From the NCBI RefSeq assembly GCF_000803065.1, contig NZ_JSXI01000063.1, forward strand, positions 62,001-126,000: a stretch of 64,000 bases of DNA. The letters run 5' to 3'. A program made the translations under genes and the position numbers. Shown here piece by piece: positions 18,470 to 28,109 of this stretch. The notes below the pieces were generated by a model. The model was not told where the DNA came from and ran no database searches. It saw only the letters and a program-made list of their open reading frames with translations. Position 1 is the stretch's first letter; each line of letters begins with the position of its first letter. Source of the stretch: Sphingomonas sp. ERG5 (lineage in GTDB: Bacteria > Pseudomonadota > Alphaproteobacteria > Sphingomonadales > Sphingomonadaceae).

Positions 18470-18785
18470 TCGGGAATGAGCAAACCAACCCGCGTCATAA
18501 CAGGGCCGAACGACCAGTGAACAGGCCTCGGGCCTGTCCCGGGCAAAGCGCCATCCGGCGATGACAGCCGACCCGGCCGAGCTTGCATGGCTCCACACCG
18601 TCTCAATGGGGCGGATGCGCGCTGAGCGTGCGATACTGTTACAATCCACACCTGATGGGCAGTGTCATCATTCTCTCGAGCAACTGACGCGGAACCTTCA
18701 CAAATCGGCAATCATCCCGTTTTTTATCCTCGCTACAGGCCAGCCTCTCGCCGTTGTGCGGCGCAACAAAATGGCAGGGATGGCT
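18470..18785. other. Leader region of the TonB receptor gene
   Basis: 316 bp without a supported gene. It holds a small palindrome (ACAGGCC-TCG-GGCCTGT, 18521-18537) that could end transcription of the upstream orphan gene, though no T-run follows. The receptor frame is open back to 18561, but the part before the signal peptide is not protein-like. I found no confident promoter or riboswitch. Confidence 0.4.
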
Positions 18786-21212
18786 ATGACCTTTTTCGAC
18801 AAGCGAACCTTTTGGCTGAGCGGCGCGGCACTGATGGCACTGGCTTCCGCCACCCCAGCCCTGGCCAAAGACGATATAGCCACCACGGCGACCACGCCGG
18901 ACGATGGTGCGCCCGTCGCTGCGCCGGATGCGCCCACGGAAGCGGCCGACGATGCGATCATCGTCACCGCGCGCACCACGCGGTCGGTGACTCAAGTCAC
19001 CAATGTCGAAATCCAGAAGATCCTGCCCGGCGTCTCCCCGCTCAAGGCGATCCAGACCCTGCCCGGGGTGACGTTCCTGACCGCCGATCCGTGGGGCAAT
19101 AACGAGCAGAATATCTCGCTGTTCATCCACGGCTTCAACGCGCAGCAGCTTGGCTACACGCTCGATGGCGTGCCGCTCGGCGACCAGACCTATGGCAATT
19201 ACAATGGCCTGTCGCCGCAGCGCGCGATCATTTCGGAGAATGTCGGGCGCGTCACGCTTGCCTCGGGCGCGGGCGATCTCGGTACCGCATCGACGAGCAA
19301 TCTCGGCGGGACGATCGACACGTTCTCCAGCGATCCGAAAAGCGAAATGGGCGCGACGATCGCGCAAACATTTGGCAGCTATTCCACCTCGCGCACTTTT
19401 GTCCGGCTCGACAGCGGCACGTTCGGCAATGGCAACAGCCTGTATGTCTCGGGCCTGCGCCAGGACGCACGGGCATGGGATTTTAACGGCAAGCAGGGCG
19501 GGTATCAGGCCAACGCCAAGTTCGTGCATGACGATTCGACCGGCAAGCTGACACTTTACGCCGCCTATTCGGACAAGACCGAACCCAATGAGGATGCGAC
19601 GGTCATCACGGTCGCCAACCGCGCCACAGCGCCTTATGCGCGCCCGTTCCTCTATCCCGACTTCAAGAGCGCGCTGACCTATTTGTCGTCCGGCGCCTAC
19701 AAGGCGGCCGGGTCCAATTATCGCAACTACTATAGCGACGCGCAGCGCACCGACTGGCTCGGCTATGCGAAATATGACTGGAACGTCAGCGACAAGGTGA
19801 CCTTCTCCAACCAGCTTTACTATCACCATGACGATGGCGTCGGCGTGGTCGCCGGGCCGATCGACGTCGCCGGCCTGCCCCAGCTGTTTTCCTTCTATTA
19901 CCCCGCCGTCGGCAGCCCGACATCGCCGGAAAACCTCGCACGCCTGACTCAGGTATTCGGTGGATCGGGGTTCGCGACCCGCACCACCGAATATCGTATC
20001 GATCGTGGTGGCCTGTTGTCGACGTTGCAGGTCGAGCTGGGCAATCACCAGATCGAGATCGGCGGCTGGTACGAGCATCAGAGTTCATCAGCCAAGCGCC
20101 GCTGGTACGCGCTGGACGTCAACAACCCGTCCACGCCCTATCAGCGCCCGCGCGACACGCTGGTTCCACTGATCACGCAATATTGGAGCGAAGTGCGCGT
20201 CGATGAAATCCAGACGCATATCCAGGATAGCTGGAAGCCGATCCCGACGCTTACCATCCAGGCCGGCTTCAAGAGCACGTTCCAGCGCGCGCGCCAGACG
20301 ATGAAGGTGCAGCCGATCCCGGGATCCTTCACCGGATCGACCGCACTGCCCAATGGCGAGATCAACACCAGCACCTGGTTCCTGCCGCAGCTCGGCGTGC
20401 TGTGGGAAGCGACCAGCCATGTGCAGCTGTTCGCCAATGCGCAAAAGAATATCCGCCAGTTCCAGACCAGCGCGGCAAGCGGCCTGTCACCCTTCGCATT
20501 GGGCAGCCAGAAGGCGTTCGACATTTTCCGCGACACAGCGAAGCCCGAAACCAGCTGGACCTATGAAGCCGGCGTGCGGACGCAACAGTCGTTCGGCGGC
20601 GGGATCAGCTTTGACGGCCAGATCAGCTATTATCATGTCGATTTCAGCAACCGGCTGCTCTCGGTCAGCCCGACGCCGGTGATCACCTCGATCGTCAGCG
20701 GCTCGCCGTTGATCAACAATGTCGGCGGCGTGAAGACCGACGGCGTGGATATCGCCGGCACGCTGCGCGTCGGATCGCATTTCTCGCTCTACAACGCCCT
20801 GTCCTACAATGTGTCGAAATATCAGGACGATTATGTCAGCGGCACCGCGACGGTGCCGACCGCAGGCAAGAAAGTGCCCGGGTCGCCGGACTGGCTCTAC
20901 AAGGTCATCGCCAGCGCGAACTACAGCATTTTCGACGTGCAACTGGTCGGCGATTATATCGGCAAGCGCTACGCCACCTATACCAACGACCTGTCGGTCC
21001 CGAGCTATTTCACGCTCGCTGGGCGAGTGGGCGCGGCAATCCCGCTTGGCGACAGCGCGTTCGTGAAGGAGCTGAACATCAGCCTCAACGTCACCAACAT
21101 CACCGACAAGAAGGCCGCATCGACGCTGAGCATCGGCGCCGCGTCGGGGACGTTCAATCAATTCCCGCTCGCTCCGCGCCAATGGTTCGGGACGATCAGC
21201 GCGAAATTCTGA
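18786..21212 (+). CDS. TonB-dependent outer membrane receptor
   Basis: About 808 residues. Signal peptide (residues 1-27, ending PALAKD), a Pro/Ala/Asp-rich linker, a TonB-box-like stretch (DDAIIVTARTTRS), the plug domain (QTLPGVTFL, FIHGFNAQQLGYTLDGVPLG), then a 22-strand beta-barrel ending in an aromatic strand with a terminal Phe (WFGTISAKF). Takes up a large or scarce substrate across the outer membrane using TonB energy; no substrate-specific genes sit next to it. ATG 18786 is chosen for the AGGGA just upstream; ATGs at 18771 and 18780 are alternatives. A strong terminator hairpin follows. Confidence 0.88.
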   Translation: MTFFDKRTFWLSGAALMALASATPALAKDDIATTATTPDDGAPVAAPDAPTEAADDAIIVTARTTRSVTQVTNVEIQKILPGVSPLKAIQTLPGVTFLTADPWGNNEQNISLFIHGFNAQQLGYTLDGVPLGDQTYGNYNGLSPQRAIISENVGRVTLASGAGDLGTASTSNLGGTIDTFSSDPKSEMGATIAQTFGSYSTSRTFVRLDSGTFGNGNSLYVSGLRQDARAWDFNGKQGGYQANAKFVHDDSTGKLTLYAAYSDKTEPNEDATVITVANRATAPYARPFLYPDFKSALTYLSSGAYKAAGSNYRNYYSDAQRTDWLGYAKYDWNVSDKVTFSNQLYYHHDDGVGVVAGPIDVAGLPQLFSFYYPAVGSPTSPENLARLTQVFGGSGFATRTTEYRIDRGGLLSTLQVELGNHQIEIGGWYEHQSSSAKRRWYALDVNNPSTPYQRPRDTLVPLITQYWSEVRVDEIQTHIQDSWKPIPTLTIQAGFKSTFQRARQTMKVQPIPGSFTGSTALPNGEINTSTWFLPQLGVLWEATSHVQLFANAQKNIRQFQTSAASGLSPFALGSQKAFDIFRDTAKPETSWTYEAGVRTQQSFGGGISFDGQISYYHVDFSNRLLSVSPTPVITSIVSGSPLINNVGGVKTDGVDIAGTLRVGSHFSLYNALSYNVSKYQDDYVSGTATVPTAGKKVPGSPDWLYKVIASANYSIFDVQLVGDYIGKRYATYTNDLSVPSYFTLAGRVGAAIPLGDSAFVKELNISLNVTNITDKKAASTLSIGAASGTFNQFPLAPRQWFGTISAKF

Positions 21213-21236
21213 TCCCCCAATTCCGATCCACACCAA

Positions 21237-21266
21237 AAGGGGCCGCGATGCGACTCGCGGCCCCTT
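21237..21266 (+). terminator. Intrinsic terminator after the TonB receptor gene
   Basis: Perfect 12-bp inverted repeat AAGGGGCCGCGA / TCGCGGCCCCTT with a 6-base loop, 25 bp after the receptor stop. It sits between convergent genes, so it may act in both directions. Confidence 0.8.
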
Positions 21267-21293
21267 CCTTATGGCTCGGCTGAGGACGCGCCG

Positions 21294-21674
21294 TTACGGG
21301 CAGCGCGAGTCGCGTTCGGGCGGCGCGGCGGTGCGCGTTTTCCAACTTCCGTCGGGGCCCATATATTTCTCGCCCGGCTTGGTCTGCGTGATCAGGTTGC
21401 AGCCAAAGGTCAGGCCCTGGTCGATCACCGTCACGTTCGCTGCGGCGGCCTTTTGCGTATAGGTCGCCTTGCGCTGGATGTTGATGTTGGCGACCATCGC
21501 GCGCAGCTGCGCGTTGCCGGCGCCGACGACACCCAGATAGCCGTCGGGCTGTTCGCCCACTTGCCCGGCATCGCGCGCGGCCTGATAGGCCGGGTCGCGC
21601 TGCGCCATCGCAATCGTCGAGACACTGGCGAGCACCAGGCCCGCCGCAATCATGATTTTGTCCATCGTCTTCAT
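21294..21674 (-). CDS. ydbL: YdbL family (DUF1318) periplasmic protein
   Basis: 126 residues with a signal peptide ending at AMAQ. The part RDPAYQAARDAGQVGEQPDGYLGVV and the helix that follows match DUF1318/YdbL. In E. coli the operon ydbH-ynbE-ydbL encodes an AsmA-like lipid transporter, its outer-membrane lipoprotein partner and this periplasmic protein, which modulates the YdbH-YnbE interaction. Same gene order here, with a 1-base stop/start overlap with ynbE (TGATG). The cysteine pair near the C-terminus (FGCNLI, DSRCP) and the tail are less conserved features. Confidence 0.82.
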   Translation of the reverse strand: MKTMDKIMIAAGLVLASVSTIAMAQRDPAYQAARDAGQVGEQPDGYLGVVGAGNAQLRAMVANINIQRKATYTQKAAAANVTVIDQGLTFGCNLITQTKPGEKYMGPDGSWKTRTAAPPERDSRCP

Positions 21675-21880
21675 CAGAAAATTCCCGGATTGGCCTGGAT
21701 GGTCGTTTTCGCCTCACCATCGAGACGATAGACGACTTCCTGTTTCACGTTGATATTGAGGTTGATCACGATCGGCTTGTCGGGTGCGCTGACATTCACG
21801 CATCCGCCCGCCAGCCCGGTCATCGTCATCACCCCAAGGGTCATCGCAATACTTCGTCTCCAGATCATTGCGTCTGTCAT
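21674..21880 (-). CDS. ynbE: YnbE-like outer membrane lipoprotein
   Basis: 68 residues. Lipobox GLAGGC at the end of the signal peptide, then a short mature part with INLNINVKQEVVYRLD, the typical YnbE strand. In E. coli YnbE stacks by beta-strand addition onto the C-terminus of YdbH to complete the bridge to the outer membrane. Its start overlaps the ydbH stop by 4 bp, its stop overlaps the ydbL start by 1 bp. Confidence 0.85.
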   Translation of the reverse strand: MTDAMIWRRSIAMTLGVMTMTGLAGGCVNVSAPDKPIVINLNINVKQEVVYRLDGEAKTTIQANPGIF

Positions 21881-24800
21881 GGCACGGTCCTGCTTTCTTG
21901 AGGCTGAATGGCCCCAGGCTGATTGGGGGCCTGTATCGGTGGCGTCACTTGAGGCGGGAGTGCACGCTTCTTCTGTTCCTCGATCAACGCCGGCAGGTTC
22001 CGTTCGATCAGCCGTTTCGGATCGTAGAAGGATTGGGCCGAATCGATCAACTGCCGAAACGGCGCGGTGATGCGGACATTGAACACGAAGGGCAGTTTCT
22101 GCAGCCGGTCGAACAGGAAATTGCGTTTCGCCCCTTTGCCCTGACCGATGCCGGCAAAGCTCACTTCAGTGATCATTTCGCCGGCAAGTGGCCCGTTCAT
22201 CACCACGTCGAGTTTGCGGTAGCGCAGCGATTTCAGCATCTGAAAGGCGAGATTGCCCCAGAAACCGACATCCTCCTTGGTCACTTCGCCCAGATAGGCG
22301 ACCGTCCCGCCGCCGGCGCGCATCGTCAGATGCCCCTTTTCGATTCGGCCGCCGGTCTGGTCGAAGATCATCGGCAGACTGCCGTCAAAGGTGCCGGTAG
22401 CATTGAGATTGTCGAAATCGAATTGCTGCAGGAACTCGCCGGCATCCATCGACGTGACTCGGAAGGTCATGCGGCGCTGCTGCGACTCGGTGAAGTCGAG
22501 CAGGGTCGGCTCAAGCACGAGCTGCCCCCCGGCCAGCGGCCAGTCCCCGCTTTCCACTTGCACCCGGGTATTGGCGAGCGTGCGAAAGACGATGCGGCCA
22601 TCATTGACCGGAATGCCGGGATTGATCGTCTTGATCGTCACCACCTGGCCCGGTGCGCTTTCCAGGTTGAGCAAGTCGGTGAAGTGGATTTCCCCGGCGA
22701 TACCCGTGACCGGACCGAAAGCGGCGGCGAGATCAACATTGGCGGTGCGGAACACGCCATCGCTGGTCACGGCATCGGCATTCCAGCGGATCTGCCCGGT
22801 ACCGGCCACCGTTCCCTCGACATTGGCGATCACGCCGAAGGTCAGCCGGGTCAGCTCGTCGGGCTGGAACTTGTCGGTGAAGGTCAGGCCGGCAACCGCG
22901 AGGTCGGCCTTGCCGGCACCGTCCGACAGGTCATGCGCGATCGCGACGGTGGCGACCTGCACGCCCTTTTCGGGATGGACCAGCGTGCCGGTCGCGGCGA
23001 TCTTGCCGTCGATCAATGTCAGCACGACATCGCGCGCGGCGAGCGGCTTGAAGCGCGGATCGGGGTCGGCATCGGCAACGCTCATCGCGCCATGCAGGCC
23101 AAGCCGTCCACCTTCGAGCGTCCAGTCGCCCGCCGCCGCCGACATCAGCAGCGGCACCTTGCCGATCTGACCACCGCCGCCCGCGAACTGGCCCTTGACG
23201 ACCTTGCCCTCCAGCCGCCCATCGAGCGTGGCGAAATCGAGCCGTGTCAGCCGTTCCTCGGTGCCGAGCCGCACCGCGAGATCGGTCAGCCCAAAACCGG
23301 TATCGCCAAGCGTGACGCGCGATCCCGCCGCCGCCAGGGTGACCGGGGTGTTGCCGAGATTACCCGCCAGACGCGGTGCCGCGATCGTCGCCCCGCCGCT
23401 TAGCCGCCCGTCATCGACCCGCACCAGCGCGCCGCCGACCGGACACAGGTGCAAGCTCGCCGGACGCAGCACCAGCCCCGCCACGGCCAGCCGCTGGAAC
23501 GACAAAGGCGCGCAAGCGGGATTGACCGCGAGCCGCGAGCGGCCATTCCACAACCCGTCGAGGGCGAAGTTCAGTCCATCCACGCGCCCGTCGCCAAGCG
23601 GGCCCGACAAGGTCGCCCTGGTCGAAAAGCGCGTATCACCGCCGGGCGTCGCACTGAAGCGCACGGGGGTCAGCGCCAGGCTGGCGCCGTTCGCACCATA
23701 AGGCTGACGCAGCGTGGCGACCCCGGTCACCGGTTTGCCCGGCGCCGATTGCGCCAGGCTGGCCGACAGCATCGGGAAGCCGCCCCCGCTGAGATCAAGC
23801 TGGCCGGCAATGCGCGCGCCACCCTTTGGCCAGCCATAGGAAATCGCCGCCTTGTCGAACGCGGCCTTCGCCCCGGACGCCGAAGACAGTGCGACTTTCG
23901 ACACATCGATCCGGCCGGCCGCGCCCTGAATCATGGCCGTGACATCAGTGCGGAAACCGAATGACTTTCCCGCTGCGACCGCTGCCCTCGCCAATTGCGC
24001 CACGATCGGCCCGACCGGCGTGCCCTGTCCGGTCGTCCCCAGTCGCTCGACCGGCGCGAGATAGGATTTCGCCACCGCCATTTGCCCGGCGCCGATCGTA
24101 CCGGTGAAACCGCTCTGCTTCGCAACGCGATAGTCGCCCGCGACGGTCAGCGAGGACCCGCTCGCCGGCGCGCTGGCGAAGCGGCCCGCAGCGAGATCGA
24201 CACGACCCTTTGTGTCGGCGGCAGTGCCGGCAAAGCCGATCGTGCCACTGACCGATGCCAGCTGCCCGCGCGGATGCCGTACCGTCGCGACCGCCAGCCG
24301 AGCCTTGCCGGTCCATTGGTCGAGCGCTTTACTCAGCGCGACGCTGACATCGCTGCCCAGGCCGGCCACACGGGTGTCGCCACAGGAAACCGCCGCGGCG
24401 CGCACCGGCCCCGCCAGCGACGGCTTCGCCGCGGCGACCTTGATCTTCATCACTGCCGCCGCCTTGTCGGCAATACAGCCCCCCGCCTCGAGCCGTTCCG
24501 ACACCATCGCGAGCGAGCCGGCAAAACCATTATCGAGCTTGCCCCGCCCGCTGAGCTTCAACCCAATCAAACCCTGCGGCGTCTCCAGCCGCATGCGGCC
24601 ATCGGCGACATCCACGCCGATCGCGGGCAGCGCGAACGGCTTGCCGCTCGGCGCCGGCAGCAACCGGTCAAGCGTGCCTATCGAGAGCTTGCCATCGACC
24701 AGTTTCCCGCGCAGCCGTACATGTCCGGCGCGCACCATATCGACCGACGCCCCCGAAAAACCGACACTGGTGCCGAGTTCGATCCAGTCCGCCACCAGAT

Positions 24801-25083
24801 CGGGATGAGCGGGATCGCCCAGCACGACATTGGTCAGCCGCTGCCGGTTGAACCCGAGATCGGCGATGGCATAGCGTGCGGGCACATGATGGTCGGCGAG
24901 ATAGCTGTCGACATAGCTCGACGCGATCGTCTTGCGCTGCGTCCACAGCGCGATCAGCGCGCCAAGCAGGACCAGCGCGATCACCGCGATGATCCGCGCG
25001 CCCCTGCCCAGTTTCGGCAAGCGGCGGCGCCGCGGGACGGGCTCCGGTTCGGCGTTCGGCAGATCGTTGAAGTCAGCCGTCAC
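21877..25083 (-). CDS. ydbH: YdbH-like intermembrane phospholipid transport protein
   Basis: 1068 residues. A proline/arginine-rich cytosolic head, one membrane helix at about residues 28-48 (IIAVIALVLLGALIALW), then a long beta-rich periplasmic body ending in the conserved YdbH/dicarboxylate-transport region (EIHFTDLLNLESAPGQ, GGGTVAYLGEVTKEDVGFWGN, FNVRITAPFRQLIDS). AsmA-like proteins form a hydrophobic groove carrying phospholipid between inner and outer membranes. First gene of the ydbH-ynbE-ydbL operon. Start is a GTG at 25083. Sequence outside the C-terminal region is divergent from enterobacterial YdbH. Confidence 0.82.
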   Translation of the reverse strand: MTADFNDLPNAEPEPVPRRRRLPKLGRGARIIAVIALVLLGALIALWTQRKTIASSYVDSYLADHHVPARYAIADLGFNRQRLTNVVLGDPAHPDLVADWIELGTSVGFSGASVDMVRAGHVRLRGKLVDGKLSIGTLDRLLPAPSGKPFALPAIGVDVADGRMRLETPQGLIGLKLSGRGKLDNGFAGSLAMVSERLEAGGCIADKAAAVMKIKVAAAKPSLAGPVRAAAVSCGDTRVAGLGSDVSVALSKALDQWTGKARLAVATVRHPRGQLASVSGTIGFAGTAADTKGRVDLAAGRFASAPASGSSLTVAGDYRVAKQSGFTGTIGAGQMAVAKSYLAPVERLGTTGQGTPVGPIVAQLARAAVAAGKSFGFRTDVTAMIQGAAGRIDVSKVALSSASGAKAAFDKAAISYGWPKGGARIAGQLDLSGGGFPMLSASLAQSAPGKPVTGVATLRQPYGANGASLALTPVRFSATPGGDTRFSTRATLSGPLGDGRVDGLNFALDGLWNGRSRLAVNPACAPLSFQRLAVAGLVLRPASLHLCPVGGALVRVDDGRLSGGATIAAPRLAGNLGNTPVTLAAAGSRVTLGDTGFGLTDLAVRLGTEERLTRLDFATLDGRLEGKVVKGQFAGGGGQIGKVPLLMSAAAGDWTLEGGRLGLHGAMSVADADPDPRFKPLAARDVVLTLIDGKIAATGTLVHPEKGVQVATVAIAHDLSDGAGKADLAVAGLTFTDKFQPDELTRLTFGVIANVEGTVAGTGQIRWNADAVTSDGVFRTANVDLAAAFGPVTGIAGEIHFTDLLNLESAPGQVVTIKTINPGIPVNDGRIVFRTLANTRVQVESGDWPLAGGQLVLEPTLLDFTESQQRRMTFRVTSMDAGEFLQQFDFDNLNATGTFDGSLPMIFDQTGGRIEKGHLTMRAGGGTVAYLGEVTKEDVGFWGNLAFQMLKSLRYRKLDVVMNGPLAGEMITEVSFAGIGQGKGAKRNFLFDRLQKLPFVFNVRITAPFRQLIDSAQSFYDPKRLIERNLPALIEEQKKRALPPQVTPPIQAPNQPGAIQPQESRTVP

Positions 25084-25177
25084 GCCGTTCGATGCTCCTG
25101 AATGGCGTCACAACCGCGCCCAGAATAGACGCTTCGCCGTGTCACGCAATTGCGCAGCCGCCGCCAATAGGTAATTC

Positions 25178-25897
25178 ATGGGAAAGATGAGCGTTCCCGA
25201 CCCCAAGCCGACCGGCCCCGACAAGGCCAAAGATGCGACCGGCCATCGTGCGCGGTTGCGCAAGCGGCTCAACGACCATGGCGGTGACGGCCTGCTTGAC
25301 CATGAACTGATCGAATATCTGCTCGCGCTGGCCATTCCCCGCAAAGACACCAAGCCGCTGGCCAAGACCCTGCTGGCCGAATTCGGCGGCATCGGTGGCG
25401 TGCTCGCGGCGGATGCGACCAGCCTGGCGCGCATTTCCGGCATGGGTGAAAGCGCGATCGCGGCGATCAAGATCGCCAATGCCGCTGCGCTGCGCATGCT
25501 CCAGGCCGAGGTCAAGGAGCGCCCGTTGCTCGGCAATTGGCAAGCGCTGATCGATTATCTCCACGCCGATATGGCGCATCACTCGATCGAGCGCGTGCGC
25601 GTGCTCCACCTCAATACGCGCAACATGCTGATCCGCGACGAGCTGATGAGCCAGGGATCGATCGACGAGGCCGCAGTCTATGTCCGCGAAGTGATCCGCC
25701 GTGCGATCGAACTTGGCTCGGCCGCCATCATTTTGGTTCACAACCACCCAAGTGGCGACCCGACCCCGAGCCGCGCCGATATCGACCTGACCCGCAACAT
25801 CGTCGAGGCAAGCAAGCGGATGGGCATTGCGGTGCACGACCATATCATCATGGGTACCAGTGGGCATTCAAGTTTGAGGGCGCTGGGGCTGATCTGA
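25178..25897 (+). CDS. radC: RadC family JAB-domain protein
   Basis: 239 residues. N-terminal helix-hairpin-helix-type region (LLDHELIEYLLALAIPRKDTKPLAKTLL; ISGMGESAIAAIK) and a C-terminal MPN/JAB metalloprotease-like domain with the RadC signature HNHPSGDPTPS. Named for DNA repair, but the biochemical role is unsettled. ATG 25178 has TAGG 7 bp upstream; ATG 25187 is an alternative. Divergent from ydbH. Confidence 0.88.
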   Translation: MGKMSVPDPKPTGPDKAKDATGHRARLRKRLNDHGGDGLLDHELIEYLLALAIPRKDTKPLAKTLLAEFGGIGGVLAADATSLARISGMGESAIAAIKIANAAALRMLQAEVKERPLLGNWQALIDYLHADMAHHSIERVRVLHLNTRNMLIRDELMSQGSIDEAAVYVREVIRRAIELGSAAIILVHNHPSGDPTPSRADIDLTRNIVEASKRMGIAVHDHIIMGTSGHSSLRALGLI

Positions 25898-25910
25898 GAG
25901 AAACGCAGAA

Positions 25911-25940
25911 CGGCCACCATATCCTGGGATATGGCGGCCG
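25911..25940. terminator. Hairpin between convergent radC and EF-hand gene
   Basis: Inverted repeat CGGCCACCATATCC / GGATATGGCGGCCG with a TG loop and a single A-C mismatch. Placed 13 bp after the radC stop and 31 bp from the end of the convergent gene. No clear T-tract, so it may act by blocking rather than as a classic terminator. Confidence 0.55.
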
Positions 25941-25971
25941 CCCCGGAGGGACATTTCCCTGACGCTGGCGG

Positions 25972-26529
25972 TTAGCCGCCTTGCGACAGGAAGCCCGTCA
26001 ACTCGGTCTTCGACACCGATTTGCTCTTGTCGGCATCGGCGGATGCGAAGGCCTGGCCGATCCATTTCTTGACCTCGGCGCTTTCCGCCTTGGTCGTCGG
26101 ATCGCTGGCGGTCTTCAGCGCGACCATCCACGACGCGAACTCGGTTTCGCTGAGCGCACCATTCGAATCCTTGTCATAGGACGGGAATTCGGTGTTCACG
26201 ACTTGCGCAACCTGTTCCGCCTTGCTCGTGGCGGGGGCCGGTTGCTGGGCAACCGCCTGATCGGCAGGTGTTGCCGCAGGATCGGCCGGTGCAGCCTGCG
26301 CTTTGGCAGAATCTTGCGCCGCAGGCGTTCCGGTTGCGGCCTGATCGGTCGCAGCCATCGCATCAGATGCAGTCTGGCCTTCGGCCGGAGTCGGGTTCGT
26401 TGCAGTCTGAGTCGTCGGCCGCGAAGTTGTTTGCGCCGATGCTGTAGGATCACCCGCAACCGGCTTATCTTGTGCCAGAGCAGGCACAGTAATAGTCATT
26501 GCACCGGCAAGAAGAAGATATTTCAACAT
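25972..26529 (-). CDS. Secreted EF-hand protein
   Basis: 185 residues. Signal peptide (LKYLLLAGAMTITVPALAQ), a 90-residue low-complexity linker of Ala, Thr, Pro and Gln, then two EF-hand-like calcium loops: DKDSNGALSETEF and DADKSKSVSKTEL. Probably a periplasmic calcium-binding protein; the second loop is imperfect (Ser and Lys in place of Asn and Gly). ATG 26529 follows GGAGAGAG and opens the signal peptide; the frame continues 21 codons upstream. Confidence 0.75.
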   Translation of the reverse strand: MLKYLLLAGAMTITVPALAQDKPVAGDPTASAQTTSRPTTQTATNPTPAEGQTASDAMAATDQAATGTPAAQDSAKAQAAPADPAATPADQAVAQQPAPATSKAEQVAQVVNTEFPSYDKDSNGALSETEFASWMVALKTASDPTTKAESAEVKKWIGQAFASADADKSKSVSKTELTGFLSQGG

Positions 26530-26735
26530 GATCTCTCTCCGAATAAATAGTATCGGAATGTTCGATGGCGTTATACATACCCTCGAGAACACTCACATGT
26601 ATCAACCTCCCACTATCGAGATAGTTCATATTCTCACGATTTGAAGCGTCGGCTCGTCCCTGCTAACGCGCGGTTCATCGCGAGTCCGTTCGCGATTCAC
26701 GATCAACCGAACTCCGATTTTCAGGAACCGTTGTA

Positions 26736-28037
26736 ATGGTGCCACGCTATTCCCGCCCCGACATGGTCGCACTCTGGACGCCCGAGGCGCGTTTCCGCAT
26801 CTGGTTCGAGATCGAAGCGCATGCGACCGACGCGCTCGCCGAACTCGGCGTGGTGCCGAAGGAAGCCGCTGCCGCGATCTGGGCCAAGGGCGCATTCGAG
26901 GTCGACCGCATCGACGAGATCGAGCGCGAGACCAAGCATGACGTGATCGCTTTCCTGACCAATGTCGCCGAGCATGTCGGCCCCGAAGCGCGCTTCATGC
27001 ATCAGGGCATGACCAGCTCGGACGTGCTCGACACGTGCCTCGCGGTCCAGCTCGCACGGGCATCGGACATTCTCATCGCCGATATCGATGCGCTGCTGGT
27101 GGTGCTGAAGCGCCGTGCGGTCGAGCATAAGCTCACCCCGACGATCGGCCGCAGCCATGGCATCCATGCCGAGCCGGTGACGTTCGGCCTGAAGCTCGCC
27201 CAGGCCTATGCCGAGTTCGACCGCAACCGCGCCCGCCTGGTCGCGGCACGCGCCGATATCGCGACGTGCGCGATTTCCGGCGCGGTCGGCACCTTCGCCA
27301 ATATCGACCCATTCGTCGAAGCGCATGTCGCGGAGAAACTGGGCTTGAGCGTGGAGCCAGTCTCGACTCAAGTCATCCCGCGCGACCGCCACGCGATGTT
27401 CTTCGCGACGCTTGGCGTGATCGCCAGCTCGATCGAGCGCCTCGCGACCGAGATCCGCCATCTGCAGCGCACCGAAGTGCTCGAAGCGGAGGAGTATTTC
27501 TCGCCCGGGCAGAAGGGTTCATCGGCCATGCCGCACAAGCGCAACCCGGTGCTGACCGAGAATCTCACTGGCCTCGCCCGCATGGTGCGCGGCTTCGTCA
27601 CGCCCGCGCTTGAGAATGTCGCGCTGTGGCATGAGCGCGACATCAGTCATTCGTCGGTCGAGCGCTATATCGGCCCTGACGCGACGATCACGCTCGACTT
27701 CGCGCTCGCGCGGTTGACCGGCGTGATGGACAAGCTGGTCGTCTATCCGGCGCGGATGGAAAAGAACCTCAACAAGATGGGCGGCCTGGTCCATTCGCAG
27801 CGCGTGCTGCTGGCGCTCACTCAGGCCGGCGTCAGCCGTGAGGACGCCTATCGTCTGGTCCAGCGCAACGCGATGCGGGTGTGGGAATCGGACGGCGAAT
27901 TGTCCTTGCAGGAATTGCTCAAGGCCGATCCTGAAGTCACCGCCGCCTTGTCGACCGCCGAAATCGACGACAAATTCGACCTTGGCTATCATCTGAAACA
28001 TGTAGATACGATCTACGCCCGAGTGTTCGGCAACTGA
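26736..28037 (+). CDS. purB: Adenylosuccinate lyase
   Basis: 433 residues. Cleaves adenylosuccinate and SAICAR in purine synthesis. The fumarase/aspartase superfamily signature GSSAMPHKRNP is intact, with TSSDVLDTCLAVQL and the catalytic His region GRSHGIHAEP. N-terminus VPRYSRPDMVALW is typical of alphaproteobacterial PurB. Single gene. Confidence 0.96.
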   Translation: MVPRYSRPDMVALWTPEARFRIWFEIEAHATDALAELGVVPKEAAAAIWAKGAFEVDRIDEIERETKHDVIAFLTNVAEHVGPEARFMHQGMTSSDVLDTCLAVQLARASDILIADIDALLVVLKRRAVEHKLTPTIGRSHGIHAEPVTFGLKLAQAYAEFDRNRARLVAARADIATCAISGAVGTFANIDPFVEAHVAEKLGLSVEPVSTQVIPRDRHAMFFATLGVIASSIERLATEIRHLQRTEVLEAEEYFSPGQKGSSAMPHKRNPVLTENLTGLARMVRGFVTPALENVALWHERDISHSSVERYIGPDATITLDFALARLTGVMDKLVVYPARMEKNLNKMGGLVHSQRVLLALTQAGVSREDAYRLVQRNAMRVWESDGELSLQELLKADPEVTAALSTAEIDDKFDLGYHLKHVDTIYARVFGN

Positions 28038-28109
28038 TAACACCCCTTCGCGCCCGACTATGATTGATATATGCTTTGATACATCAATCATTCGGGGCGG
28101 GTGAAGGCG

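Noticed and set aside
18561..18785. Upstream extension of the TonB receptor by 75 codons
   Set aside because: The clear signal peptide begins at 18786 and an exported receptor would not carry a long polar extension before it.
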